Shown one piece after another: positions 8,052-16,623 of a DNA stretch of 64,000 nt. The position numbers were made by a program, and so were the translations under genes. The stretch lies in assembly GCF_000427885.1 (NCBI RefSeq), contig NZ_KE386602.1:152206-216205 (forward strand), read 5' to 3'. Within the stretch, counting starts at the first letter, position 1; each line of letters opens with the position of its first letter. The notes below the pieces were generated by a model. That model was not told where the DNA came from. It saw only the letters and a program-made list of their open reading frames with translations, and did not search any database. The stretch is from Glycomyces tenuis DSM 44171. Its GTDB lineage: Bacteria > Actinomycetota > Actinomycetes > Mycobacteriales > Micromonosporaceae.

Positions 8052-10640
8052 ATGCGTATATCCCGAAAACGGCGGCTCCAGAGCCTGTCGGTCCTGGCGG
8101 CCGCCGGTCTCGTGGCCGTCGCCGTACCGGCGGTGTCGAACGTCGCCGCCCAAGCGGCCACCGGCTGCGAAGTCACCTACACGGTCCTCAACGAATGGCC
8201 CGGCGGGTACACCGCCGGCGTCAAGGCGACGAACCTCGGCGACCCGGTCTCCTCGTGGACCGTCGGCTGGGAGTTCGACGCCGGCCAGCAGGTGACCAAC
8301 CACTGGAACGCCGATATCAGCCAGTCCGGCTCGGCGGTGACCGCCGAAGGCATGGGCCACAACGCCGCCCTGGACACCGACGCCACCGTCGAATTCGGCT
8401 TCAACGGCACCTGGACGTCGTCGAACCCGGTCCCGGACTCGTTCACCCTCAACGGCGTCGACTGCGACGGCTCGAGTGACGACGACCCGACCGGCGACGC
8501 CGACCAGGGCGGCGAGGCCCTCTACGAAGCCGAGGACGCCCCCGCCGTGTGCGAGGGGACCATCGACTCCAATCACGCCGGGTTCTCCGGCGGCGGTTTC
8601 TGCAACGCCGAGAACGCCGCCGGCGCAGGCCTGGAGTTCACGGTGGACGCCGAGGCCGCGGGACCCGCGACGCTGGACATCCGGTACGCCAACGGCTCCG
8701 GCGGCCGCCCCGCCGACGTGGTGGTCAACGGCGCGACGGCGCAGTCGGCCCCGTTCGGCGGCACCGGCGCGTGGACGGCCTGGTCGACCGAATCGGTGGA
8801 CGTGGACCTGAACGCGGGCTCCAACACGGTCCGCCTCGAGGCCACCGGCCCCGACGGCCTGCCCAACATCGACTACCTCGAAGTCACCACCGGCGGCGAC
8901 GATGACGACGATCCCGGTCCCGGCCAGGGCGGCGACGGCGTCTACGAGGTCGAGGCCCTCACCCGCGGCGTCACCGTGGTCCCCACCGACGGGGGCAACC
9001 TCGTCAGCTGGCGGCTGCTGGGCACCGACGCCGAGGACGTGGCCTTCAACGTCTACAGGGACGGTGCTCTGCTCAACTCCTCGCCCATCACCGGCGCCAC
9101 GAACTACCTCGACGGCTCGGGCGACGGCGACTACACCGTCGCGGCCGTCAGCGACGGCACCGAGGGCGAGCAGTCCGGAGCCGAGGCCGAGTTCAACTCG
9201 AGCGGTTACTTCGACATCCAGATCGACCGGCCCGGAGGCGACTACCAGGCCAACGACGCCAGCGTCGGCGACCTGGACGGCGACGGCGACTACGAGTACA
9301 TCGTCAAGTGGTACCCCGACAACGCCAAGGACAACTCGCAGTCCGGGGTCACCGACAACACCATCATCGACGCCTACACCCTCGAAGGCGAACGGCTGTG
9401 GCGCATCGACCTGGGGCGCAACATCCGCTCCGGCGCGCACTACACCCAGTTCCAGGTCTACGACTACGACGGCGACGGCGACGCCGAGATCGCGATGAAG
9501 ACCGCCGACGCCACCGTCGACGGCCAGGGCGGCGTCATCGGCGACGCGAACGCCGACCACCGCAACTCGGGCGGCTACGTCCTCGAAGGCCCGGAGTACC
9601 TGACGATCTTCGACGGGGCCACCGGCGCCGAGATCGACACCGTGGACTACCAGCCGCCGCGGGGCAACGTCGGCAACTGGGGCGACGACTACGGCAACCG
9701 CGTCGACCGCTTCCTCGCCGGGACGGCCTACCTCGACGGCGAGACGCCGTCGATGATCTTCGCGCGCGGCTACTACACGCGCTCGGTGATCTGGGCCGTG
9801 GACTTCGACGGCCAGAACCTGTCCACCCGTTGGATCTTCGACTCCGACGACGAAGGCGGCCAGTACGAGGGCCAGGGCGCGCACTCGCTGTCCATCGCCG
9901 ACCTCGACGGCGACGGCAGGCAGGACGTCGTCTACGGCGCCATGGCGATCGGGGCCGACGGCGACGCGCTGTACAACACCGGCTTCGGCCACGGCGACGC
10001 GCTGCATGTGTCGGACTTCGTGCCGGACCGGGCGGGCCAGGAGGTGTTCATGGTGCACGAGAGCGGCAGCGATCCGTCCTCCAGCCTGAACGCCGGGAAC
10101 GGGCAGATCCTGTTCCAGACCAGCCCTGACGGCGACAACGGCCGCGGCGTCGGCGCGAACGTCACCGACGACAACCCCGGTGGGGAGTTCTGGTCGTCGA
10201 ACACCGACGGGCTGATGAACGCCTCGGGCGACTCGTTCGGCTCCGAGCCGAGCTCGGCGAACTTCGTGTCCTGGTGGGACGGCGACGGCGAGCGCGAACT
10301 GCTCGACGGCACGCACATCGACGACTACGACGACGGGCGGCTGCTGACCGGCTCGGGCGTCATGTCCGTCAACGGCACGAAGTCGAACCCCTCGCTGTCG
10401 GCCGACCTGTTCGGCGACTGGCGCGAGGAGGTCGTCTGGCCCACCTCCGACTCCTCGGCGCTGCGGATCTACGCCACGCCGTACGAGACGGACCTGCGCA
10501 TCGCGACCCTGATGCACGACATCCAGTACCGGGTGGCGATCGCCTGGCAGAACACGGCCTACAACCAGCCGCCGCACCCGAGCTTCCACATCGGTAGCGA
10601 GGTGAGCGACTACCCGTGGCCTGACGTCCACACCCCGTAG
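8052..10640 (+). CDS. Secreted PL11 rhamnogalacturonan lyase with CBM2 and CBM35
   Basis: An 862-residue exported enzyme that should cleave the rhamnogalacturonan I backbone of pectin by beta-elimination. Order of parts: signal peptide to about residue 36 (AQA-A); CBM2 cellulose-binding module, roughly 38-137, with bounding cysteines and WxxGWEF/NHWNADISQSG features; Asp-rich linker; CBM35 (YEAEDAP...NIDYLEV), about 154-276; second Asp/Gly linker; PL11 catalytic domain from VYEVEALTRGV to the end, with repeated calcium-loop motifs such as DLDGDGDYEYIVKW and DYDGDGDAEIAMKTAD that form the beta-propeller. ATG 8052 has GGAG 6 bases upstream; the frame is open further up but without a signal peptide at its start. 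Flanked by its own promoter/operator and a very strong terminator, so it is a single-gene unit. Confidence 0.92.
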   Translation: MRISRKRRLQSLSVLAAAGLVAVAVPAVSNVAAQAATGCEVTYTVLNEWPGGYTAGVKATNLGDPVSSWTVGWEFDAGQQVTNHWNADISQSGSAVTAEGMGHNAALDTDATVEFGFNGTWTSSNPVPDSFTLNGVDCDGSSDDDPTGDADQGGEALYEAEDAPAVCEGTIDSNHAGFSGGGFCNAENAAGAGLEFTVDAEAAGPATLDIRYANGSGGRPADVVVNGATAQSAPFGGTGAWTAWSTESVDVDLNAGSNTVRLEATGPDGLPNIDYLEVTTGGDDDDDPGPGQGGDGVYEVEALTRGVTVVPTDGGNLVSWRLLGTDAEDVAFNVYRDGALLNSSPITGATNYLDGSGDGDYTVAAVSDGTEGEQSGAEAEFNSSGYFDIQIDRPGGDYQANDASVGDLDGDGDYEYIVKWYPDNAKDNSQSGVTDNTIIDAYTLEGERLWRIDLGRNIRSGAHYTQFQVYDYDGDGDAEIAMKTADATVDGQGGVIGDANADHRNSGGYVLEGPEYLTIFDGATGAEIDTVDYQPPRGNVGNWGDDYGNRVDRFLAGTAYLDGETPSMIFARGYYTRSVIWAVDFDGQNLSTRWIFDSDDEGGQYEGQGAHSLSIADLDGDGRQDVVYGAMAIGADGDALYNTGFGHGDALHVSDFVPDRAGQEVFMVHESGSDPSSSLNAGNGQILFQTSPDGDNGRGVGANVTDDNPGGEFWSSNTDGLMNASGDSFGSEPSSANFVSWWDGDGERELLDGTHIDDYDDGRLLTGSGVMSVNGTKSNPSLSADLFGDWREEVVWPTSDSSALRIYATPYETDLRIATLMHDIQYRVAIAWQNTAYNQPPHPSFHIGSEVSDYPWPDVHTP

Positions 10641-10655
10641 AGGCACCGGTGGTCC

Positions 10656-10703
10656 GAAGCGGCCTCCCGCCGCGCGTTTCACAGCGCGGCGGGAGGCCGC
10701 TTC
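10656..10703 (+). terminator. Strong terminator after the PL11 gene
   Basis: Twenty uninterrupted base pairs (10656-10675 with 10684-10703) and an 8-base loop, 15 bases after the stop. It also lies 47 bases after the stop of the convergent hydrolase and could end both transcripts. Confidence 0.8.
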
Positions 10704-10750
10704 GCCGAATGCGGCGGGGCCGGCCCCGCCGGCCGGACGCCGGCGGCGCG

Positions 10751-11629
10751 CTAGACGGGCAGCCCGGCGAGCACGGCGGCCACCTCCGCGGCCCGGAACA
10801 CGAATCCCGCGTGGGAGGAGTCCAGCGTGTGGACGTCGTACGGATTGCCCGGCGTGAGCGCGTCCGCCTCGGCGATAAGCCTGTCCTGCATGGCGATCGG
10901 AAGCGAACGGTCTTCGGTGAGGCGGATGTAGCTGCGAGGGATCGTGCCCCAGGTGTCCGCCTCCACTCGAGCGTCGCCGGTCATCACCGCCAGCGATTCG
11001 TCGGGCTGCAGGATGTTGAGGAAGGCTCGGAACTGCTCGTCAGTGACATCGGCCATGGTCGCCGCCTTCAGCTTGGCGAGCAGCTCGGGGTCGGCGGTGC
11101 GGTAATTGGCGCGGCCGACGCCCAGCGCGGCCGGGTCGCCCACGTTCAGCGCGGCCAGCGGGCCCATCAGGTTGGCGGCGAACTCGGGCTCGCCGAAGTA
11201 CTCGATGGGGTTGGCCTTCTCTACGCAGGACCAGGCGGAGAGGTACACGAGCCGGTCGATCAGTTCCGGCACCAGGTTGCCGGCCACGCTGATGGCGGTC
11301 CCGCCGAGGCTGGCGCCCACGAGCACGACCGGCCCGTGCGCGGCGAGGCGGCGGACGGCCTCGACGACCACGTCGGCGTTGTCCCGCAAGGTGGTCCCGG
11401 CGAGGGTCGAGGGCTCCTGGGCCCATGCGTCGAGGTCCTGCGGGGCCTGATAGGCGACGGGGTACTGGGCGTCCAGGCCGTGCCCGGGGAGGTCCACGGC
11501 GAAGCTGCGGTGGCCCAGAAGCGCGAGTTCGCGCTGGATCGAGGCCCACATGAACGAACTCGAACCGGAACCGTGCACCAGCACGAAGGTCGGTGACCGG
11601 TCCGGACGGGGCGAGGTGTTCGGCGACAT
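10751..11629 (-). CDS. Alpha/beta hydrolase
   Basis: A 292-residue cytoplasmic serine hydrolase of the AB_hydrolase fold. The oxyanion region HGSGSSSFMW, nucleophile elbow VGASLGG and the catalytic His in SSHAGFVF near residue 276 are visible; length and the LVHGSG...LPGHG pattern resemble plant-methylesterase-like and EstC-type esterases. No signal peptide and no operon partner: it is convergent with the PL11 gene and ends before the shared terminator. Substrate cannot be predicted. ATG 11629 has no clear ribosome site, so a nearby start cannot be excluded. Confidence 0.8.
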   Translation of the reverse strand: MSPNTSPRPDRSPTFVLVHGSGSSSFMWASIQRELALLGHRSFAVDLPGHGLDAQYPVAYQAPQDLDAWAQEPSTLAGTTLRDNADVVVEAVRRLAAHGPVVLVGASLGGTAISVAGNLVPELIDRLVYLSAWSCVEKANPIEYFGEPEFAANLMGPLAALNVGDPAALGVGRANYRTADPELLAKLKAATMADVTDEQFRAFLNILQPDESLAVMTGDARVEADTWGTIPRSYIRLTEDRSLPIAMQDRLIAEADALTPGNPYDVHTLDSSHAGFVFRAAEVAAVLAGLPV

Positions 11630-11770
11630 GGGCGATCATCCTGTCAATAGAGTAGGGCGCGACCGGCGAACCGGTCGGCGAGGTCCCGTGGAGCACAAGC
11701 GCCACGGCCGCGACTGTAGCGGCGGCAACCGCTCGCCGCAAACGGGTTCCGGCGTCGACGGGCGCTCGCG

Positions 11771-11808
11771 TGAGGCGAGGCGGGCCCGTTCGGGTCCGCC
11801 TCGCCTCA
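11771..11808 (-). terminator. Terminator after the metallopeptidase gene
   Basis: Arms 11771-11788 and 11791-11808 pair over 18 positions with one G-T wobble; the innermost pairs must open to make a loop. It lies 11 bases beyond the stop codon of the minus-strand gene. Confidence 0.65.
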
Positions 11809-11819
11809 TGTTCGCCGGT

Positions 11820-13532
11820 CTAGGCGGGGGCGGCTCCGGTGATGGTGAGCTCGTAGGGGAACGGGTCCCCGACGCCGACCTCCCACATCGGATAGTTGCG
11901 GTGCTGCGACGGTGTGGCCGCCACGACGAGCATCATGTGCGTCTCGCCACTCTGGAGGCTGAAGTCCGCCGTCTCGCCAGGTGCGTACATCTCGCTGTAG
12001 CGCACCGAGAAGTCGGCCGAGACCGCCACGAGCTGGAAGCGCCAGTCCGCGCCGGACAGGTCCGACCGGCCCTGCAACTGGACGCCGACCTGGCCGCCGC
12101 TCGGGTTGAGCTGGATCATGTTGTGCCCGTACTGGTGCGGGGCGTCCGCGTCGGCGATCCGGTACCGGCCGCCGCCCAGGCTCTGGAGCTCGTCGGTGTG
12201 CAGCGGCCGGTACGAGCCGCTCCACAGGTCCGAGCGGATGGCCTCGCCGTCGGAGAAGTCGTAGACGGCCTGCCTGGCCGCGTAGTCCCCGATGAGGTTC
12301 GCGAACGCCTCGTGGTCGAGCCCGAGCACCCGTTTGATCGTGTCGACGGGGTGCTCGCCCTGCTCGGCCTCGTACCAGAACCGGTTGATGACCTCTTGCC
12401 CGTAGGTGTCGCGGATGGTGTTGAACAGCATCCAGTCGCCGTAGTAGGTCTCCTGCGCCAGCCAGCGGAAGTGCTGTCGGTCGACGTAGTAGCCCGAGCC
12501 GACGACGACCTCGGGGCGCATCATGCGGGCCATGAAGTTGGCGTGCGCCTCCCACACGGGCCCGGCCACGGGGTTGCCGTGGCCCCAGCCGCCGCCGTTG
12601 CCGGTGGCGGCGTTGATGTCGCTGGCGTAGGACTGGAGGATGTGGTTGAACTCGTGGGACTCGACCCAGTCGTCCCAGATCTTGTCGTAGGGCAGGCACA
12701 TGTGGCCGACGCCGATGTCGTCCGGCCCGGCCCAGTTGGCGCGCGGCAGGAAGTCACCGGACCAGGAGCCGCACAGGTACAGGTTGATCCGGTAGTCCGA
12801 GCCGGGGTCGTGCTGGGCGGGGTCGACCCAGCCGACCTCGTCGACGTAGAAGTCCCAGATCTCCTCCATGTGGTTCGCGACCCACTGCGGGTAGTTGTCG
12901 TAGCCTTGCTGGCGGCCCCATTCGACCACGTCGACGGCGTCGCCCCAGCGGACCGTGAAGTTCTCGGACTCGACGAAGTTGCCGGTCTCGGCTCCGGCGT
13001 CGATGAGGAACTGCGGGACGCGCGTCTGCTTCTGCTGCTGCGGTTCGCCGGTGGGGTCGTCGGTGGTGGGATCGTCGTCCGGCTCGTCGGTGGGCGGGGT
13101 GGTGTCGCCGCCGCATTCCCGGCCGTTGACGGTGAAGCCGGTGGGGCCTCCGGCGGGTCCCGAGACGGTCATGCCGAACAGCTCGCGGGTCTGCCCGGAG
13201 GCTATCCGGGCGTTCCATCCGGCGTCCGAGCCGGTGAAGGCGGGGCCGGACTGGCTCCAGTCGACGTTCCAGGCGTTCTGGACCTGGGCGCCCTCGGGCA
13301 TGTCGAACCGGATGGTCCAGCCGTCGATGCCCTCGCCTCCGGCGGTGATGGAGACCGCGGCGTTGTGGCCGGTGCCCCATTCGTCGGTGACGTGGTATTC
13401 GATCGTGTCGCAGGCGGCGGCGAGCGCCGGGTTCGCCGCCACCACGGCCGCCGTTCCGGCGACCAGGGCGCCGCAGACCGCGGCGACCGCTCCGACGCGT
13501 CCGCGCCGGGTGCTTGTTCGCGTGACTTGCAC
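11820..13532 (-). CDS. Secreted CBM2-linked DUF6055 putative zinc peptidase
   Basis: A 570-residue exported protein. GTG 13532 is chosen because AAAGGAGG precedes it by 7 bases; the frame is open further up without such a site. Signal peptide to about residue 40 (ALA-AA), CBM2 module 41-140 (CDTIEYHVTDEWGTGHNAAV to VNGREC), Thr/Asp/Pro linker, then a large domain with VESHEFNH at about 290-297, an HExxH zinc motif, followed 31 residues later by GPVWEAHANF, a candidate Glu third ligand as in gluzincins. This matches the DUF6055 family, whose biochemistry is little known. The CBM would anchor it to cellulose, and it stands among pectin-active genes. An operator-like palindrome lies upstream. 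Peptidase activity is inferred from the motif only. Confidence 0.78.
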   Translation of the reverse strand: MQVTRTSTRRGRVGAVAAVCGALVAGTAAVVAANPALAAACDTIEYHVTDEWGTGHNAAVSITAGGEGIDGWTIRFDMPEGAQVQNAWNVDWSQSGPAFTGSDAGWNARIASGQTRELFGMTVSGPAGGPTGFTVNGRECGGDTTPPTDEPDDDPTTDDPTGEPQQQKQTRVPQFLIDAGAETGNFVESENFTVRWGDAVDVVEWGRQQGYDNYPQWVANHMEEIWDFYVDEVGWVDPAQHDPGSDYRINLYLCGSWSGDFLPRANWAGPDDIGVGHMCLPYDKIWDDWVESHEFNHILQSYASDINAATGNGGGWGHGNPVAGPVWEAHANFMARMMRPEVVVGSGYYVDRQHFRWLAQETYYGDWMLFNTIRDTYGQEVINRFWYEAEQGEHPVDTIKRVLGLDHEAFANLIGDYAARQAVYDFSDGEAIRSDLWSGSYRPLHTDELQSLGGGRYRIADADAPHQYGHNMIQLNPSGGQVGVQLQGRSDLSGADWRFQLVAVSADFSVRYSEMYAPGETADFSLQSGETHMMLVVAATPSQHRNYPMWEVGVGDPFPYELTITGAAPA

Positions 13533-13570
13533 GGAGAACCTCCTTTCATTCCGGGCACCTCCGAAAGGTG

Positions 13571-13588
13571 TCCGAAAACGATTTCGGA
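13571..13588. promoter_or_regulatory. Operator-like palindrome upstream of the CBM2 peptidase
   Basis: TCCGAAAACGATTTCGGA, symmetric except for one position pair, centred on CG with the A-N-C-G-N-T core of LacI-family sites. It is 38 bases before the GTG start, where a repressor would cover the promoter or leader. Confidence 0.45.
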
Positions 13589-13663
13589 TATTCATGGGTG
13601 CAAATATTATGGTCTATGCCGGTGCGCGGGCGGAAGGCCCTGGACTTTCCGAAACCTCCGGCG

Positions 13664-14539
13664 CTACCGCACGGCCTCCGCGGCGGCCCGGTTGCGGCGG
13701 CGGCGCGCGTACCACAGCGGCGCGAGGACCGCGGCGAGCACGACGGCGACGAGCGGCACGAAGGGCAGCAGCACGCCGACGACGACCGAGACGACGCGCA
13801 GGAAGTCGACCAGCCCCGACCAGCCGGCGCCCAGGCCCTCCAGGAAGTTGCCCGGCCCGGTGTAGCCCTCTTCCTCCTGCCGCTCCTCCTCGGGGGTGGT
13901 GACGGTGTAGGTGATCGTGGACATCGCGATGCTCTCCTGGAGCGCGGCGAGCTGCGATTCGAGCGAGGCGAGCTCGGCCTCGCGGTCGGACAGCTCGGTC
14001 TCGAGCTCGAGGATCTCCTCGACCGAGGAGGCCCCTTCGAGAAGCCCTCGGACGCGCTCGAGGCTGGCGCTCTTGGTGGCGATGGTGTCCTCGAGGTCGG
14101 TCGCCTGGCCGGTGACGTCCTCGGTGTCGACGGTGCGGCCGGTCTCCTCCTCGGCGAGGCCGGCGAGCTCGTCCATGGCCGCGGCGAAGTGCTCGGAGGG
14201 GATCCGCAGGGTCAGGGTGACGGTCGACCACTCGCCCGAGCCGTTGCGCTCGTCGGCGGTGACGATGCCGCCGAAGTCCTCGGTGGCGGCCCACGCCCGC
14301 TCGGCCACGGCGATCGGGTCCTCGTCGAGGGCGTCGAGCGTGGCGGTGTAGATGAGCTCGCGCTGCTCGGCGACGTCGAACTGGGCTTCGGCGCCGTCGC
14401 CCTCTTCGGCGGGGGCCTCGGCGGGGGCCTGGGCGTCGGACTGGGCGGCGCCACCGTCGTCGCCGCCTCCCGAGGAGGAGCAGCCGGCCAGCGCGATCAG
14501 GGCGACGAGGAGTGCGGCGGGGATACTGAGGAGCTTCAT
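13664..14539 (-). CDS. DUF4349 lipoprotein
   Basis: A 291-residue membrane lipoprotein. ATG 14539 opens a signal peptide with lipobox LAGC at residues 17-20, followed by a Ser/Gly/Ala-rich spacer. The DUF4349 domain runs from about 60 to 250 and includes a coiled coil (LETELSDREAELASLESQLAALQESIA). A C-terminal membrane helix (VVSVVVGVLLPFVPLVAVVLAAVLAPLW) and a basic tail RRRRNR complete the usual layout. Function of the family is unknown; it is widespread in Gram-positives and often treated as envelope-associated. It stands alone between two secreted-enzyme genes. Confidence 0.85.
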   Translation of the reverse strand: MKLLSIPAALLVALIALAGCSSSGGGDDGGAAQSDAQAPAEAPAEEGDGAEAQFDVAEQRELIYTATLDALDEDPIAVAERAWAATEDFGGIVTADERNGSGEWSTVTLTLRIPSEHFAAAMDELAGLAEEETGRTVDTEDVTGQATDLEDTIATKSASLERVRGLLEGASSVEEILELETELSDREAELASLESQLAALQESIAMSTITYTVTTPEEERQEEEGYTGPGNFLEGLGAGWSGLVDFLRVVSVVVGVLLPFVPLVAVVLAAVLAPLWYARRRRNRAAAEAVR

Positions 14540-14757
14540 GGTGTGCCTCGCAAGGGTCGCGGACGTCGAGATTGGCCGACGTCCTCTACTTCCGAGCTTG
14601 GACGCCGACCGTCGCAGATGGGTTGCGATCCGCCATCGATGGGACGCCGCGGTATAACGAACCGGCGGCCGGCGCGCCCCGCCGAGAAATCCCACTGGTA
14701 CCGCCAGCATCTTCGACCACGCAGGTGGACAGGAGTGGCGCCGGTGGTCGAAATTTA

Positions 14758-14771
14758 TGCAATCGGTTGCA
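14758..14771. promoter_or_regulatory. LacI-type operator of the first pectate lyase
   Basis: TGCAATCGGTTGCA fits the LacI-family consensus TGNNANCGNTNNCA at every fixed position and has perfect outer arms TGCAA/TTGCA. It sits 9 bases upstream of the candidate -35 box. Confidence 0.6.
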
Positions 14772-14780
14772 CCAGATCTA

Positions 14781-14810
14781 TTGACCTTCGGAAAGCCCTT
14801 TCCTTAGACT
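14781..14810 (+). promoter_or_regulatory. Candidate promoter of the first pectate lyase
   Basis: TTGACC (14781-14786) and TAGACT (14805-14810), spacer 18. The region 14540-14757 before it shows nothing else recognisable apart from the divergent lipoprotein's leader. Confidence 0.5.
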
Positions 14811-14854
14811 CATTGACATACATCGATAGAGCCCCTTTTAGGAGGACCATCCTC

Positions 14855-16420
14855 ATGCGACGATCAGTCACACTACGACTCGGGACGGCATTGGCCGCGG
14901 CGGCCGTGTTCGCGGCCGGGGTCGTCCTGTCGACGACCCAGGCGTCGGCGGCGACCGGCGACGCCACCGGGTACGCCACCCAGAACGGCGGGACCACCGG
15001 CGGCGAGGGCGGGCAGACGGTGCAGGCCAGCACCGGCACCGAGATCCACGAGGCCCTGTGCGGCCGGGCCGGCACCGACACCCCGATCATCATCGAGGTC
15101 TCCGGCACCATCAACCACGGCAACACCAGCGACGTCGACGGCGACAGCTGCGACACCGCCGACGACGTGATCGAGCTCAAGGGCATCAGCAACGTCACCA
15201 TCGTCGGCGTCGGATCCGGGGCGGTCTTCGACCAGATCGGCATCCACATCCGCGACTCCTCGAACATCATCCTCCAGAACTTCACCGTCCGGAACGTCAA
15301 GAAGTCGGGCTCGCCGACCTCCAACGGCGGCGACGCGATCGGCATGGAGGACGGAGTCCGCAACGTCTGGGCCGACCACCTCACCCTGGAGGCCTCCGGC
15401 GGCGAGGACGAGGGCTACGACGGCCTGTTCGACATGAAGAACAACACCCAGTACGTGACCCTCTCGTACAGCATCCTGCGCAACTCCGAGCGCGGCGGCC
15501 TCGTCGGCTCCGGCGACAGCGACACCGACAACGACTTCGTCACCTTCCACCACAACCTGTACCAGAACCTCAACTCCCGCATGCCCCTGCTGCGCTCCGC
15601 CACCGCCCACACCTACAACAACCACTTCGTGGGCATCGTCGAGTCGGGCATCAACTCCCGGGTGGGCGCCGAGGTCAAGATCGACAACAACTACTTCCAG
15701 GACTCCAAGGACCCGATCGGGACCTTCTACACCGACCTGCGCGGCTACTGGGAGGTCAACGGGAACATCTTCGACAACGTGACCTGGTCCGAGGAAGGCG
15801 AGGACAACTACCCCGCCGGGCCGAACCCGACCTCGACCACCACCGTCGACATCCCCTACTCCTACGATCTCGACGACGCCGGCTGCGTGCCGGACGTCGT
15901 GGCGCAGACGGCGGGTGCGGGCACCGGCATGCAGGTCTCGGACGGCAACTGCACCGCCGAGCCGCCCACCGACGACCCCGACGACCCGACGACCGACCCC
16001 GACGACCCGACGACGGACGAGCCCGACGACCCGACGGACGACCCGAGCGACCCCGTCGGCTCCAACCTCAGCATCGACGCCGGCTCCGACGGCTCCAGCA
16101 AGGCCAGCGGGACGAGCTACGGCAACGTGCGGGACGGCGACCTGAGCACCTACTGGTCGCCCAACGGCTCGACCGGCCGCATCTCGGTCAAGTGGGGCTC
16201 CGCCACCACGGTGTCGGCGATCAACATCATCGAGGCCTCGGGCGCCGAGGGCAACATCGGCTCCTGGGAGGTCGTCAACCACGACAACGGCGACGTCCTG
16301 GCCTCCGGTGACGGAGCGGGCGTCATCACCTTCTCCTCGACCACGCTGGACAAGATCGACTTCGTGATCCTCAGCGCGGACGGCACACCGCGAGTCGCCG
16401 AATTCGAGACCTACGCCTGA
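14855..16420 (+). CDS. Secreted PL1 pectate lyase with C-terminal discoidin-like module
   Basis: A 521-residue exported lyase that cuts polygalacturonate by beta-elimination, calcium dependent. ATG 14855 has TAGGAGG 7 bases upstream. Signal peptide to about 34 (ASA-AT); PL1 parallel beta-helix from about 40 to 365, with VWADHLTL (the vWiDH signature), DGLFDMKNNTQYVTLSYS and the catalytic-Arg region NSRMPLLR; a linker built of repeated Asp-Asp-Pro-Thr units (about 375-405); then an F5/8 type C-like (CBM32-type) carbohydrate-binding module to the end (GNVRDGDLSTYWSPNGSTG...VAEFETYA). Promoter, LacI-type operator and a strong terminator make it a self-contained unit. Confidence 0.92.
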   Translation: MRRSVTLRLGTALAAAAVFAAGVVLSTTQASAATGDATGYATQNGGTTGGEGGQTVQASTGTEIHEALCGRAGTDTPIIIEVSGTINHGNTSDVDGDSCDTADDVIELKGISNVTIVGVGSGAVFDQIGIHIRDSSNIILQNFTVRNVKKSGSPTSNGGDAIGMEDGVRNVWADHLTLEASGGEDEGYDGLFDMKNNTQYVTLSYSILRNSERGGLVGSGDSDTDNDFVTFHHNLYQNLNSRMPLLRSATAHTYNNHFVGIVESGINSRVGAEVKIDNNYFQDSKDPIGTFYTDLRGYWEVNGNIFDNVTWSEEGEDNYPAGPNPTSTTTVDIPYSYDLDDAGCVPDVVAQTAGAGTGMQVSDGNCTAEPPTDDPDDPTTDPDDPTTDEPDDPTDDPSDPVGSNLSIDAGSDGSSKASGTSYGNVRDGDLSTYWSPNGSTGRISVKWGSATTVSAINIIEASGAEGNIGSWEVVNHDNGDVLASGDGAGVITFSSTTLDKIDFVILSADGTPRVAEFETYA

Positions 16421-16467
16421 GGGCGAACCGCCCCGAGCGGACCGGCGCCTCCGGCCCGCACTGAGAA

Positions 16468-16512
16468 GAGGCCTCTGGGGAGCCGCCGCTCCGGCGGTTC
16501 CCCAGAGGCCTC
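16468..16512 (+). terminator. Terminator after the pectate lyase
   Basis: Arms 16468-16488 and 16492-16512 pair over 21 positions with one G-T wobble and a 3-base loop, 47 bases after the stop. Confidence 0.8.
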
Positions 16513-16623
16513 GCATCCGTCCGCGGCGAGGGCCTCCGGCGCCGCGAGTCTGCGCCTGCGGTCGCCGCTCCGGCGGTACCATGAGCGCTCCTCGGTCAAC
16601 ACCCTCGACGTTGGAGCCCTCGC

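Noticed and set aside
7995..10682. Open frame of about 895 codons on the minus strand
   Set aside because: Antisense to the PL11 lyase, low-complexity Val/Asp/Arg composition, no homology.
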